The position numbers and the translations under genes were made by a program. Positions 26,552 to 36,300 of a stretch of 64,000 nt of DNA are shown here, piece by piece. The notes beneath the pieces are model-generated. The model worked only from the letters and a program-made list of their open reading frames with translations, ran no database searches and had not been told where the DNA came from. The stretch comes from UBA1672 sp964587815 (lineage in GTDB: Bacteria > Pseudomonadota > Alphaproteobacteria > Micavibrionales > Micavibrionaceae). The stretch covers positions 190,850 to 254,849 of the forward strand of contig CAZPMH010000001.1 of assembly GCA_964587815.1 (NCBI GenBank), written 5' to 3'. Position 1 is the first letter of the stretch. Each line of letters starts with the position of its first letter.

Positions 26552-27347
26552 GGTTGTCTTTTGCAGCTTGAGATTTTTTGTTGGCGACGATAATCACGAT
26601 TAGCCCTGCCAAAATCATGGGCAGGCATAAGATTTGCCCCATGGAGATATAGCCGCCGATCAAGCCGATTTGCGGGTCGGGTTCGCGTACAAATTCGACA
26701 AGGGCGCGGAACATGCCGTAGCCCATGAGGAAAACACCGGTAATGATGCCTGATTTTGCCCCCTTCTTTGACAAGATATAGAGGATGAGGAAAAGAACGA
26801 GCCCTTCTAAGACCGCTTCGTAAAGTTGGCTCGGGTGGCGGGGTTCGGTTTGCCCGGGGAAAATTACGCCCCACGGCTTATCTGTTATACGTCCGTAAAG
26901 TTCTGCATTAATAAAGTTTGCTAAGCGCCCGAAAAACAAACCAATTGGCGCGGCAGAACAGACGATATCAGAGAGCTTGAAAATTTCAATTTTATGTTTT
27001 GATGCGTAACCGAACATGGCGATCATCACACCCAGCATTCCGCCATGGAATGACATGCCGCCGCGCCATACTTTATAAATTTCGCCCGGGTTTTCTAAAT
27101 AATATCCGGGCTGATAGAACATGACATAACCAAGACGCCCGCCGATAATAACGCCGATTATTGCCCATGTCAGAAAGTTATCCACATCCTCACGGTTGGG
27201 ACGCTCATTTTCATTGCCCCCTACCCGTGACAGGCAGTATTTCCAGCCTAAGAGGAAGCCTGCCAGATATGCCAGCGCGTACCACCGCACCGCAAAGGGG
27301 CCGATTGAAAATAGAACGGGGTCGATATTTAATGATGAAAAATCCAT
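26544..27347 (-). CDS. lgt: Prolipoprotein diacylglyceryl transferase
   Basis: Transfers diacylglycerol from phosphatidylglycerol to the lipobox cysteine of prolipoproteins in the inner membrane; the lipoproteins in this window would be substrates. The 267-residue protein has about seven membrane segments, the Lgt signature GRLANFINAELYGR, the essential MSFHGGMLGV histidine region and RHPSQLYEA. First gene of the lgt operon, divergent from ubiK. Confidence 0.96.
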   Translation of the reverse strand: MDFSSLNIDPVLFSIGPFAVRWYALAYLAGFLLGWKYCLSRVGGNENERPNREDVDNFLTWAIIGVIIGGRLGYVMFYQPGYYLENPGEIYKVWRGGMSFHGGMLGVMIAMFGYASKHKIEIFKLSDIVCSAAPIGLFFGRLANFINAELYGRITDKPWGVIFPGQTEPRHPSQLYEAVLEGLVLFLILYILSKKGAKSGIITGVFLMGYGMFRALVEFVREPDPQIGLIGGYISMGQILCLPMILAGLIVIIVANKKSQAAKDNHA

Positions 27348-27505
27348 TTGATTTCAAACTCCTGCCTTTTTCATACTCTGATCCAGGGCAAAAAAAAAGC
27401 GAAAATCGTGCTAAAAATTTCATGCACAGGCATTTGTTCGGTTTCTTTTTATCCTCCTTGCGTCGTCATAATTTCGCATGTTACACAGGCAAATATTAGA
27501 AATTA

Positions 27506-27748
27506 ATGGATACAAGAATCATGGAAAAAATCCTCGATGATGCAGCGCGTATTGCAGGCGGAGCGGTTGGTGTTGCCAGTGATCTTGGCAAGCAGGCCAG
27601 TGAGGCGTTGCGCGCAAAGGTTGACCACATCGCGCAGGAGATGGATTTGGTTCCGCGTGAGGATTTTGAACGCTTAGAGGCTGTCGTTGAGGCGTTGCGC
27701 GCTGAATGTGACGCGCTGAAAAAAGAGGTCGCATCCCTTAAGAAATAA
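27506..27748 (+). CDS. ubiK: Ubiquinone biosynthesis accessory factor UbiK-like (BMFP family)
   Basis: An 80-residue BMFP-domain protein (YqiC/UbiK): an amphipathic N-terminal helix with AARIAGGAVGVASDLG, the block VPREDFERLEAVVEALR and a C-terminal coiled coil ending KKEVASLKK. UbiK trimers support ubiquinone synthesis and bind membranes. The start at 27506 lacks a good ribosome binding site; ATG 27521 five codons downstream is an alternative. It is followed by the YbjN-like gene and proC. Confidence 0.88.
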   Translation: MDTRIMEKILDDAARIAGGAVGVASDLGKQASEALRAKVDHIAQEMDLVPREDFERLEAVVEALRAECDALKKEVASLKK

Positions 27749-27797
27749 CCCGTTAAAACTGCGTTATTCGTCAATATAATTATACTTTGGAAGAATT

Positions 27798-28304
27798 ATG
27801 GCTCTGGAACTTTTTGAACATGAAAATCGCGCAATCAACCCTCTGGACAGCGTGGAAGATGTTCTGGTCAATCATAACTGGATTTATGAACGTGCGACCG
27901 CGGAAGAGTTGGTTGTCGATGTTGCGGGTGAAAATTGCGGGTATCGTTTGGTTTTCATCTGGCAAGACAGCCTAAAATCTCTGCAGATTTATTGCCAATA
28001 TGACATGAATATCGATAAAACAAACAGTGACTTGGCCTATCGGGCGATTTCTGAGATGAATAAAAACCTCTGGCTGGGGCACTTTGAAATCGGGCAAGAG
28101 AGTCTGTCTCCTTGCTATCGCTATACGTTCTTATGTCCTGATTTTGTTCCGGAGCGTGAGAGTGCGGTTATATCACATATGGTTGACGTCTCTCTAACAC
28201 AGTGTGAGCAGTATGCTTTCGTTTTCGATATGTTAGCGCGTGTGTCAAACCTAGATGAGGGTCAGTTGTCTTTAGCGATGATGGATACAGTCGGTGAGTC
28301 CTGA
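27798..28304 (+). CDS. YbjN-domain protein
   Basis: A 168-residue acidic protein of the YbjN family (also resembling type III secretion chaperone-like folds). Visible signatures: an N-terminal NPLDSVEDVLVNHNWIYER, LVFIWQDSLKSLQIYCQYDM and the C-terminal LAMMDTVGES. Function in bacteria is poorly known (YbjN of E. coli affects motility and stress responses when overproduced). A GGAAG ribosome binding site precedes the ATG, and the end overlaps the GTG start of proC by 11 bases. Confidence 0.85.
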   Translation: MALELFEHENRAINPLDSVEDVLVNHNWIYERATAEELVVDVAGENCGYRLVFIWQDSLKSLQIYCQYDMNIDKTNSDLAYRAISEMNKNLWLGHFEIGQESLSPCYRYTFLCPDFVPERESAVISHMVDVSLTQCEQYAFVFDMLARVSNLDEGQLSLAMMDTVGES

Positions 28305-29118
28305 TATCCAAGCGCAGAAATACAAAGCATGCCTGATTGGTTGCGGCAAGATGGGCGGCGCGATGTTGCGCGGCTGGCTTCAGGATGATGCCGTTGCTTC
28401 TGTATTTGTCGTTGACCCCACCCCTATTGAACCAGCGTTTCTTGATGATCAGCGCGTGACGTATAACGATCAGGTTAAAGTCGATGCCCTATCAGATATT
28501 GATGTTCTTATTTTGGCGGTAAAGCCACAGGTTCTGGCTGATGCCTGTGGCGATTTGGGCAATGTTCTGCCTGCTCACTGCTTAGTATTATCTATTGCAG
28601 CGGGGCAAAGCCTAGAACGTTTGGAGCATGTTTTGGGTTCTCGCAGTATCGTGCGTTCCATGCCAAATACGCCTGCTGCTGTTGCAAAAGGCATTAGCGC
28701 AGCGATTGGAAACAGCCATTGCCACGCCGAAGATCTGGCTTGCGCGCAGACGTTGCTTAGTGCAGTGGGGGATTGCGTTTGGCTGGATGATGAGAGCGAT
28801 ATGGATCGCGTCACCGCACTTTCGGGCAGTGGCCCTGCTTATGTTTTTTACATGATTGAAGCCTTAGCCAAGGCGGGGGAACAGATTGGCTTGGATCAAG
28901 AGCTTGCGATGAAGCTAGCGCGGCAAACCGTTATTGGCAGTGCTGCGCTTGCCGAGAATGATCACGAAACGCCCGCCTCGGTCTTGCGCGAAAATGTGAC
29001 CAGCCCGAACGGGACAACGCAGGCCGCGCTCGATGTTCTGATGGATGGGCGGTATCAGGACGTTTTGACACAGGCATTGGATGCTGCGCGTAAACGCTCC
29101 ATCGCGCTTAACTCTTAA
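28294..29118 (+). CDS. proC: Pyrroline-5-carboxylate reductase
   Basis: Last step of proline synthesis, NAD(P)H-dependent. The 274-residue protein starts with the nucleotide-binding ACLIGCGKMGGAMLRGWL, followed by ILAVKPQVL, RSMPNTPAAVAKGIS, ALSGSGPAYVFYMIEALAKAG and the C-terminal signature LRENVTSPNGTTQAALDVL. The start is a GTG inside the end of the YbjN gene; translation is probably coupled. Convergent with mucR. Confidence 0.95.
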   Translation: MSPDIQAQKYKACLIGCGKMGGAMLRGWLQDDAVASVFVVDPTPIEPAFLDDQRVTYNDQVKVDALSDIDVLILAVKPQVLADACGDLGNVLPAHCLVLSIAAGQSLERLEHVLGSRSIVRSMPNTPAAVAKGISAAIGNSHCHAEDLACAQTLLSAVGDCVWLDDESDMDRVTALSGSGPAYVFYMIEALAKAGEQIGLDQELAMKLARQTVIGSAALAENDHETPASVLRENVTSPNGTTQAALDVLMDGRYQDVLTQALDAARKRSIALNS

Positions 29119-29127
29119 ATTTTCAGA

Positions 29128-29535
29128 TTAGTTACGTGTGCCTAAGCCGATATCTTTGGCCAGTTTGCTTCTTTTGGCCGCGTAATTGGGCGCAACCATC
29201 GGATAATCAGCAGGCAAGCCCCAGCGCTCACGATATTGCTCAGGCGTCATGTCATAGGCCGTTTTAAGGTGGCGTTTCAGCATTTTCAGCTTTTTACCGT
29301 CTTCGAGACAAATCAAGAAGTCGGGCGTGATTGAACGGTTAATTGGCACGGCGGGCTGCGGGCGCTCTGCGATGGTCGGCGTTGTTTCACCGATATTTTC
29401 TAACGCAGCGTATGCTTGATTAACAACAGCAGGGATATCCTCAACACTCACAGGGTTTTTGCTGAGGTAGGCAGACGCAAGTTGCGCCGCAAGTTCCAAG
29501 ATTTTATCATTTTGGTTATTATTTTGATCGTCCAT
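29128..29535 (-). CDS. MucR/Ros-family transcriptional regulator
   Basis: H-NS-like regulator of alphaproteobacteria that binds AT-rich DNA, controlling polysaccharide, motility and symbiosis or virulence genes. The 135-residue protein has an N-terminal oligomerisation helix (residues about 12-50) and a C-terminal zinc-finger-type DNA-binding domain: CLEDGKKLKMLKRHLKTAYDMTPEQYRERW and YPMVAPNYAAKRSKLAK. The usual second zinc-finger cysteine and histidine positions are partly altered, which is common in MucR-type members. It follows tsaB after 88 bases. Confidence 0.93.
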   Translation of the reverse strand: MDDQNNNQNDKILELAAQLASAYLSKNPVSVEDIPAVVNQAYAALENIGETTPTIAERPQPAVPINRSITPDFLICLEDGKKLKMLKRHLKTAYDMTPEQYRERWGLPADYPMVAPNYAAKRSKLAKDIGLGTRN

Positions 29536-29623
29536 TAGATTTCTTTTTTCTTATGTTTGAGTTTCCCCTCTAAATAGCGTGCGACTATAACGTTTTTTAT
29601 GCCTTGACCCAACATAAATATAT

Positions 29624-30349
29624 TTATTTTTTTGCGATTTTTCGCATTTTTGTCTTCGGTGTTCCGATATCCGGAGGCCTTAAATAAACGGGCGTTACTT
29701 TTGGTCGCTCATTGCCTGCTTTTTTCATTTTTTCATAATTTTCTATTCCTATTTCTGCAATGCACTGCGGGCTTGGCATTAGCATATTTGTAATATTCAG
29801 ATGTTCAAATTTCTTATTCATACCTTGCCTTTTGGCTTCTGCGTTGAAGCGATCAAAAGCATCCCCGACAATATTCCAATGACGTTCAGAGTCTAACGCC
29901 TCTGTAACTTCGTCAAAAGAGGCTGTTTGCTTTTCAGACCATTTTTGATTTTTGCGCTGGTAAATATAGAAATCTTTACGCTTTGTTTCGAGCAACACAC
30001 ACAGATTTTCATTTTGTGGAATATCGTTTTTTTTAGATGCCGTTGTTGCGACGGCCTCCAAAGTGCAGACACCTATCGCCGGTATATTCAGGGCGAGAGC
30101 CAGAGCTTTTGCAGTTGCTATCCCTATGCGCATGCCTGTAAATGCGCCGGGACCATGTGTTACGGCGATCAAATTTAAATCTTGGTATGTTTTATCAGCC
30201 TCTTTCAGCGTGCCTTCGATCATGGGCATAAGGTGTTCGGCCTGCCCGCGACTGATTTCGCGTGTTTTTTGTGCTTTTACGCCTTCGTTAGCATCAAAGA
30301 CGCAAACGCCGCATCCGTTCATTGTGCTGTCAATCGCGAGCGTGATCAT
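29624..30349 (-). CDS. tsaB: tRNA threonylcarbamoyladenosine biosynthesis protein TsaB
   Basis: Partner of TsaD in the t6A37 tRNA modification complex. The 241-residue protein begins with an ASKHA ATPase-like strand LAIDSTMNGCGVCVFD, then HAEHLMP-type SRGQAEHLMPMIEGTL, the VTHGPGAFTGMRIGIATAKALAL signature. The C-terminal half is shortened and divergent, as usual in TsaB. Five bases separate it from the NifU-type gene upstream, so they are co-transcribed. Confidence 0.93.
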   Translation of the reverse strand: MITLAIDSTMNGCGVCVFDANEGVKAQKTREISRGQAEHLMPMIEGTLKEADKTYQDLNLIAVTHGPGAFTGMRIGIATAKALALALNIPAIGVCTLEAVATTASKKNDIPQNENLCVLLETKRKDFYIYQRKNQKWSEKQTASFDEVTEALDSERHWNIVGDAFDRFNAEAKRQGMNKKFEHLNITNMLMPSPQCIAEIGIENYEKMKKAGNERPKVTPVYLRPPDIGTPKTKMRKIAKK

Positions 30350-30354
30350 GGACT

Positions 30355-30930
30355 TTAAAAGTAATCAGGTGTTGGACGCACTTCGATGACTTCAGGGATA
30401 TAGTGGCGCAGCATGCCTTCTATCCCTGATTTCAGCGTTGCGGTCGAGCTGGGGCAGCCTGAGCACGCGCCTTGCATGCGGAGATAGACGATGCCGTCTT
30501 CGAATTTATCAAATACAATATCACCGCCATCCATCGCGACCATCGGTCGCACGCGTTCATCCAACAGCTCTTTGATTTGTTTGGTTATCTCTGTGTCTTC
30601 TTCGCTGTCGTTATGCCCTTGGTCTTCCTGTTTATTATTGTACCCCTCTTCCATGATGGGTTGTTCGGTTGAAAGATGTTCCATCAGGGCGGCCAGCACC
30701 ATAGGCTTTAGCATTGACCAATCTGTATCATCGGCCTTCGTGACGGATACAAAATCCGTCGACAGAAACACGCGGACAACGCCGACGATGCCAAACAGGC
30801 GTAAGGCTAGCGGTGATTTCGCCGCATCTGCGCGTGAGGCAAAATCAAGTGTACCGTCTTTTAAAATCTCGACGCCCGGTATGAATTTCACTGTTGCGGG
30901 GTTTGGTGTGTCTTGAGTTTGGATAAACAT
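30355..30930 (-). CDS. NifU-type (NFU) iron-sulfur cluster scaffold/carrier
   Basis: Fe-S cluster transfer protein related to mitochondrial NFU1. The 191-residue protein has an N-terminal Nfu domain (FIQTQDTPNPATVKFIPG) and a C-terminal NifU domain (about 118-190) with the cluster-binding C156-xx-C159 in QGACSGCPSSTATLKSGIE. The acidic linker between the domains is rich in Glu, Asp and Asn. It lies between uspA (45 bases upstream) and tsaB. Confidence 0.94.
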   Translation of the reverse strand: MFIQTQDTPNPATVKFIPGVEILKDGTLDFASRADAAKSPLALRLFGIVGVVRVFLSTDFVSVTKADDTDWSMLKPMVLAALMEHLSTEQPIMEEGYNNKQEDQGHNDSEEDTEITKQIKELLDERVRPMVAMDGGDIVFDKFEDGIVYLRMQGACSGCPSSTATLKSGIEGMLRHYIPEVIEVRPTPDYF

Positions 30931-30975
30931 CTTTATTCTCTTTTTCTGTTGTGCCTGACTGGCTCTTGGCTCTCA

Positions 30976-31458
30976 CTATTCGCCGATTTCGCTTAGGTGC
31001 CCGGGAACGATCAAAAGCGGTACGGGCAGCCTGGCCATGCCTTTGCCCGAGAAATAATCAACCAATGGGCCGGGTTTTGACGAATTCGCCGCCGATGCCA
31101 GAACAAGGCCTACGATATTTTCATTCTGTTCAATCATATCAACGATGATATCGCTTCGGTCGCTGCCCTCTTCGATACATGCAATTGGAATTTTTCCTGT
31201 GTTTTGTAGAACGCGACCGGCTGATTCCCAAATCATTTGTTCGGCTTGCTCGCGTGCTTCTTTACGAATTCTTTTTTCAATATCACGCCAGTTCATCACT
31301 GCGGACTGGTCGGCTATGACATTTAGTAAGGCGACATAGCCGTTTTGAGCATTGGCGTAATAGCATGCATAATCAATGGCTTTCGCGCATTCTTCTGTTG
31401 AATCGACAACAACAAGAAAAACACCTTTCTTTTCAATCTTAGCTTGTTCAATCGCCAT
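30976..31458 (-). CDS. Universal stress protein UspA family
   Basis: A 160-residue cytoplasmic protein with the Usp fold: N-terminal GVFLVVVDSTEECAKAIDYA and a central IACIEEGSDRSDIIVDMIEQNENIVGLVLASA. The ATP-binding loop GxxG-9x-G(S/T) found in one subset is not clearly present, so nucleotide binding is uncertain. Placed between the TIGR02186-type gene (30 bases upstream) and the NifU-type gene; the uspA-nfu-tsaB order is seen in other alphaproteobacteria. Confidence 0.9.
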   Translation of the reverse strand: MAIEQAKIEKKGVFLVVVDSTEECAKAIDYACYYANAQNGYVALLNVIADQSAVMNWRDIEKRIRKEAREQAEQMIWESAGRVLQNTGKIPIACIEEGSDRSDIIVDMIEQNENIVGLVLASAANSSKPGPLVDYFSGKGMARLPVPLLIVPGHLSEIGE

Positions 31459-31488
31459 TTTACATCGCTCCGATTTTTGCCTGCGCCA

Positions 31489-32346
31489 TTAGGGTTTTAC
31501 TTTTATAACACTGATTAACCAGCCTGAAAACATGGCAAATGCGATACAGATCAATGCGTAGATCAGGCTGTATTCTTTTGCCGCGTTGTTTATAAAGGCA
31601 TTCGCACCAATTTGCTCGATAACAAGCGTATCTTCATCACGCTGCACTATTTTCCCGTCTTTTATAAGAAAGCTTTTAATCACGTATTCGCCCGTTAATG
31701 CCGATGGCGGTATGCGAAAATGAACCTTAAAGAAGTGATCATTTAAAAAGGTGAAGTTTTCAGGCTCTGTAAAAAAAAGCTCTTGTTCAATTTTTTGATT
31801 AATCAATGATTTTACAAATTTTTCTTTTTGTTGTTCTGCGGAGATTTCAGCATCAAGATTGCTTATATAGGCCGCTGTTTCGATGTTGCGCTCTGTAACG
31901 ATGCCTTCAATCGACGTTTTTGTGAGTGGCGCGCTGAGTGCGTATTGATAGTATGCGGGAACGTCTTTTACGCGCATAGAATACCGATTAACCCATGCAC
32001 CCATGATCCGTTCTTTTTTCCAGATGGTTACATCTTTTTTAGGCCCCTCTATGGTGATGATGACATCCGTATCAGGGTCGCGACGATCGCCGAAGACACG
32101 TACATATGAGCCTGCGAAGCCCATTGAAACACCGATTTTAACCTGTGCCAGCTCAATACTTAGGGCATTGTTAAAGGCCGGCTGTATGTTTTGGTCTTCC
32201 TCAGGCGCCGCGGGCTCTACCACCAATGTTTCCGGTTTTATGATAATCGGGGGCGGCTGCTCGGCATTTGCAGTTTCAGCACGAAGCTGTGAACCTGCTC
32301 CGATCACAGCAAAGAGCGTGATTACGAAAAGATATCGCGTAATCAT
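31489..32346 (-). CDS. TIGR02186-type transmembrane protein
   Basis: A 285-residue protein with a signal peptide (ends near RAETA), an extracytoplasmic domain and one C-terminal membrane helix (about 262-281). It contains GFAGSYVRVFGDRRDPDTDVIITIEGP and a central block with WVNRYSMRVKDVPAYYQYA, which match the uncharacterised TIGR02186 family. In other alphaproteobacteria such genes neighbour TauE/SafE transporters; here the ATG overlaps the TSUP stop by four bases. A role as accessory component of the transporter is an inference from this constant linkage. Confidence 0.85.
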   Translation of the reverse strand: MITRYLFVITLFAVIGAGSQLRAETANAEQPPPIIIKPETLVVEPAAPEEDQNIQPAFNNALSIELAQVKIGVSMGFAGSYVRVFGDRRDPDTDVIITIEGPKKDVTIWKKERIMGAWVNRYSMRVKDVPAYYQYALSAPLTKTSIEGIVTERNIETAAYISNLDAEISAEQQKEKFVKSLINQKIEQELFFTEPENFTFLNDHFFKVHFRIPPSALTGEYVIKSFLIKDGKIVQRDEDTLVIEQIGANAFINNAAKEYSLIYALICIAFAMFSGWLISVIKVKP

Positions 32347-33269
32347 TCAACCTCCTCTATCACGAAGAAATTGAAAGGCTTGTGGAAGAGTTGAATTGAA
32401 AGCTGTCCGCAAACGCTGAGGACGAGTAGTGCTAAAATAATACGTGCCTTCGCGCCTGTGACTTTTCCTGATGCGAGCACGCCGATTTTTGCGCCGATGA
32501 CGCCACCCAGAATTAAAATCACTGCCAATAAAATATCAACGCTGTTGCTGACGGTTGCGTGCATCACGGTGGAAAATGCACTGGTGAAGATAATTTGGAA
32601 CAGGGATGTTCCTGCGACCAGTAGCGGAGGCATGCCCAAGATATAAATCATCGCGGGAACGAGCAGAAACCCTCCGCCTACGCCCATCGTTGAAACCAAG
32701 AATCCGCTCACCATGCCTATGCCGCCCGGGACAAAAATACTGACATATAATTTGGATCGCGGGAAACGAATTTTATAGGGAAGACGCGAGATTAGAGACG
32801 GGGATTTCAGTCGGTTGAATTCTGACTTCATGGTTTTTTTCTTAAACATCGTAAAGACGCTTTCGAATAACATCATGATGCCGATAGAGCCCAATAATAT
32901 AATATAGAGAAGCGCAATTATGAGATCGATCTGCCCGAGATATTTAATGTATTGGAAGAATATAATTCCTAAGACGGCGCCGATTATACCGCCGACCAGC
33001 ATGATAATCCCGACCAGAAAATCCACGTGCCCGCGTCGCCAGTAGCCCATCACACCGCTCACGCCTGACGCGACAAGCTGGCTGCCTTGTGTTCCAACGG
33101 CGACGGCGGATGGTATACCCATGAATATAAGTAAAGGTGTGGTCAGAAACCCGCCACCAACACCGAAGATTCCCGAAATAAACCCCACAAACGCCCCCAA
33201 TAGAAAGACATATTCTATGGCGATGCTCATCTCCGCGATGGGAAGGTATATTTGCATGTTCTGGTCCAA
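32343..33269 (-). CDS. Sulfite exporter TauE/SafE family (TSUP) permease
   Basis: A 308-residue inner-membrane protein with about eight membrane segments in two halves, each starting with a glycine-rich conserved segment (GFISGIFGVGGGFLTTPLLIFMG and GFLVSTMGVGGGFLLVPAMIYILG). The N- and C-halves are linked by a cytoplasmic stretch rich in basic residues. TSUP members export or import sulfite, sulfonates or related anions; the substrate here is unknown. First gene of the run continuing through TIGR02186-type, uspA, nifU-type and tsaB. Confidence 0.9.
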   Translation of the reverse strand: MDQNMQIYLPIAEMSIAIEYVFLLGAFVGFISGIFGVGGGFLTTPLLIFMGIPSAVAVGTQGSQLVASGVSGVMGYWRRGHVDFLVGIIMLVGGIIGAVLGIIFFQYIKYLGQIDLIIALLYIILLGSIGIMMLFESVFTMFKKKTMKSEFNRLKSPSLISRLPYKIRFPRSKLYVSIFVPGGIGMVSGFLVSTMGVGGGFLLVPAMIYILGMPPLLVAGTSLFQIIFTSAFSTVMHATVSNSVDILLAVILILGGVIGAKIGVLASGKVTGAKARIILALLVLSVCGQLSIQLFHKPFNFFVIEEVE

Positions 33270-33375
33270 GGGGTGCGTGCGCTGTTTTTACAGCAACGTG
33301 TTCTTATTCTTTAGTCATATAATCCACACAGTTTTTATGCAAGATTTATGTCATACAACGTACTTCAGTCTCTTA

Positions 33376-36300
33376 CTAAATCGGTTTTTTCGATTTATCT
33401 TTTTCATAAGCTTTAAACATGCTTCTTATATCATCACAGAAATTTCCGCAGTAGCTTTTAATGCCACTCGTACTTAGGCCAATTTGTTTTGCCTTTTTTA
33501 TATATTTTTCCACTTCATCCGGATTTTGTTTGTTTTTAAAAAGTTGCGATGCTTTTGCAAGATATGCTGTTCCCACGACCTGCCTTGCCATACCGTAGTC
33601 CATAAGACTCAAGGCCTTTTGACCATACTTAATAGCACCATCGTAATCATCCATTCTGTGCAGCAGGAAACTTGCATAATTTCCGTGCGTCCATGCATGC
33701 TTAGGATTTTTTCTTACCTGTTCAAGATGCCACTTATTATCTTTATCAACATTTTCTTTTTGTTCTCGGTCGTATTTAGCAACCGCTCGTTGATCAGCAG
33801 GATCTTCTGATTCTCTCATGCTGCCCGTAATTCTTGTTCCTTTTTTGATAAACCTTTTATTGAGGTTGCTCAATTCGTCAGTGGTGAAATAACGATCCCA
33901 CTTGAGAGATCGGAGATGTTCCTTCGCACGCTTGTAATCTCGCTTGCTAAGATAAAGATAGTTCAGTTTGGAGGCTACGGATAAATCAAAATACCCGTTT
34001 TTTTGTAACTTTTCCAAGTCTTCAATCGCTCTGTCTCTGGCATTTGGCTCGTACTGGTCACCGATGTAATAATTGCTTTCAAGATTTATGTGTATTTGCG
34101 TATATACAACTTCGGGTATGTTGGGTGTAATTTTCGCCTGATCCGTTGCGACTTTATTGGCAATCTCTAAAATCTCAGGTCTACCTTGCCAATACCTCGA
34201 AATGGCAAATGCGATCCATGCTCTCATGTACGGCTCTTTAAAATCATGGAAAACGTGCTTCTTTATTTTTGCGGCTCTTTTTCGATAATCCTTTTCCGGC
34301 TTATATTTTTCCAACAAAACGCCTGCGATATGGTATCCGGCTACTGAATTTGTGTTTTGATCATTACGCTTTCCGTTTAGAAAAGCTCTGCGTGCAAGTG
34401 TGTATGAGGCCTCCAAGCTTGCTTTAGTACCTACGCCCTTATAGTACAGTCTTGATAGGTTAGCCATCCCATAAGCATCACCGAGTGACATTGCCTTTTC
34501 GTAGTATGTTTTTGCTTTTTTGTAGTCGTTTTGATTGGGTTCTTGTGCCGCTTCACTCATAGTTTCATAGGTAATGCCCAGCTCGTTTAATGCACGTGTG
34601 TGATCTTGTGCTGCAGCAAGATTTAACCAGTATATTTTTTTGCTTAAGTCATAAAAGCCATTTGTTTTTTGTGCATATAAAATACCCATCATATATTGGG
34701 CATCTGCATTTCCCTTTTCCGCTGCCTTGTTACACCAGTAATAAGCCTCAATAGATGGATCAAGCGTGCTGTCACGATACTGGTAGTTAAGAGCGCATAA
34801 TCCGGCCATTGCCGGTACATCTCCTTGTCGAGCTGACTTTTCCAGCCAGCTGCGCGCATGCGTTACGGATTTTTCTTCATTTCTTCTGTCAGAGAGGCCT
34901 TCGAAATATGCCTTTCCTACTTTTCTTTGCGCAAATGCATTGCCTTGAATTGCTTTTTTGATGAAAGCCTGCGCATTTTCTGGCAGCTTCTCTTCTTTAG
35001 CGAAGAGAGGAAGCCAAACTGCGCGCGTTTCTCCTATCGGAAACTTTCCTAGTTCCGCCTGGTTTAACAATAAGTGCGTAGGCTTCAAGCCCTCTTCATC
35101 TTTTGGTAATTTAATTTCCAGTTTTGCTTCGTTACCATTCAGCTTTAGTTGTCCCATCCATGTGTAACCCTCATCGTTCACATGGTTCAAAACGTTCGTT
35201 TTTAGTTTTTTGTACGTCTCATGATGGTGAAGACGATCATCTGTCTTTACAGCCCCCTCTCCTATATGAAACAGCGTAGCTCGCAAGCTATCTATCTCAT
35301 AATTTGTTGATATGTCGACATAAAGGAGCTTTTCTTTCGTGTTTTCCGGATCTGCTTTAATCTCTAAGTTATCTGCTGTTATTTTAACGGGCGATGCATG
35401 GAAGTTAGCCTTTGCCTCTCTTTCTCCGTTAATTGAGACATTAGATGATACACCCAAACCATCCAAATTTAGTCTGATTCCATATATCTGGCTTGGCGTC
35501 CACTCTTGGTGTGGCGCAAATTCTAAAACTCCACCATTTGCCCAAGATAACTCCCCCTCTACTCTGGGGGTAATATCAAAGCCTACAAATGAAGGAGATT
35601 TTTGTGATTTTTCGGGATTGAATACACACTTGTCCGCACTCTTGTTATGGTAAGCTTTCGCACACCTTTCGTTATCTATGTCTAGTTTTATTCGAAGCTT
35701 TCTTTTTCCGTCAGGAAATACAGGCAAAGTTTTGGGTAGGGAAACGTATACAGCACCTGAAGGTTTCTCTTCTACTTTTGGCTTCAAGCTTAGAAGATCA
35801 GAATTCTTGCATACATCTTCGTTTATTACGGGCTCTCCGTCTCTTGTCATGACGCAAACGTTTCTTGTCATTTGCGTTAAGCTCGTAGTCGGCAGCTTTA
35901 TATCTTTGTGATCAAGTATGAAGGAGAAACTATAACTCAACGGCTGAGCAGGAAAAGCTTTCATGTCTTTTTTAACAAGAAAGACAGCTCTCTTTTTTTC
36001 TTTGCTAACGTCAAGCAGTTCTATCACACCTTCGCTTTCAAGTTGTCCGGCACCCAACCAATATGGTTTGTATTCGGGGTTGTATACATAAGCATTTGTT
36101 ACGATTTTTCTATCGTCCAGCTCCCTATAGCCGCCGGGTCTCCATTTTAGAAATTCTTTCCAGTAAATCTCTTTTATATTTTTTGGCTTGTTTTGTTCCG
36201 TGGCGTTCATCTGCACGTTTATTTCAGGAGCCGTTTTAATTTGGAATGCTTCAGCTTCAGTTACAGCTTTTATAAGGTGCGGGTACGTGCCTGATAGTTT

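Noticed and set aside
33376..33400. Stem TAAATCG / CGATTTA at the end of the 1380-residue gene as terminator
   Set aside because: No run of T follows on the transcribed strand and the stem is inside the last codons.
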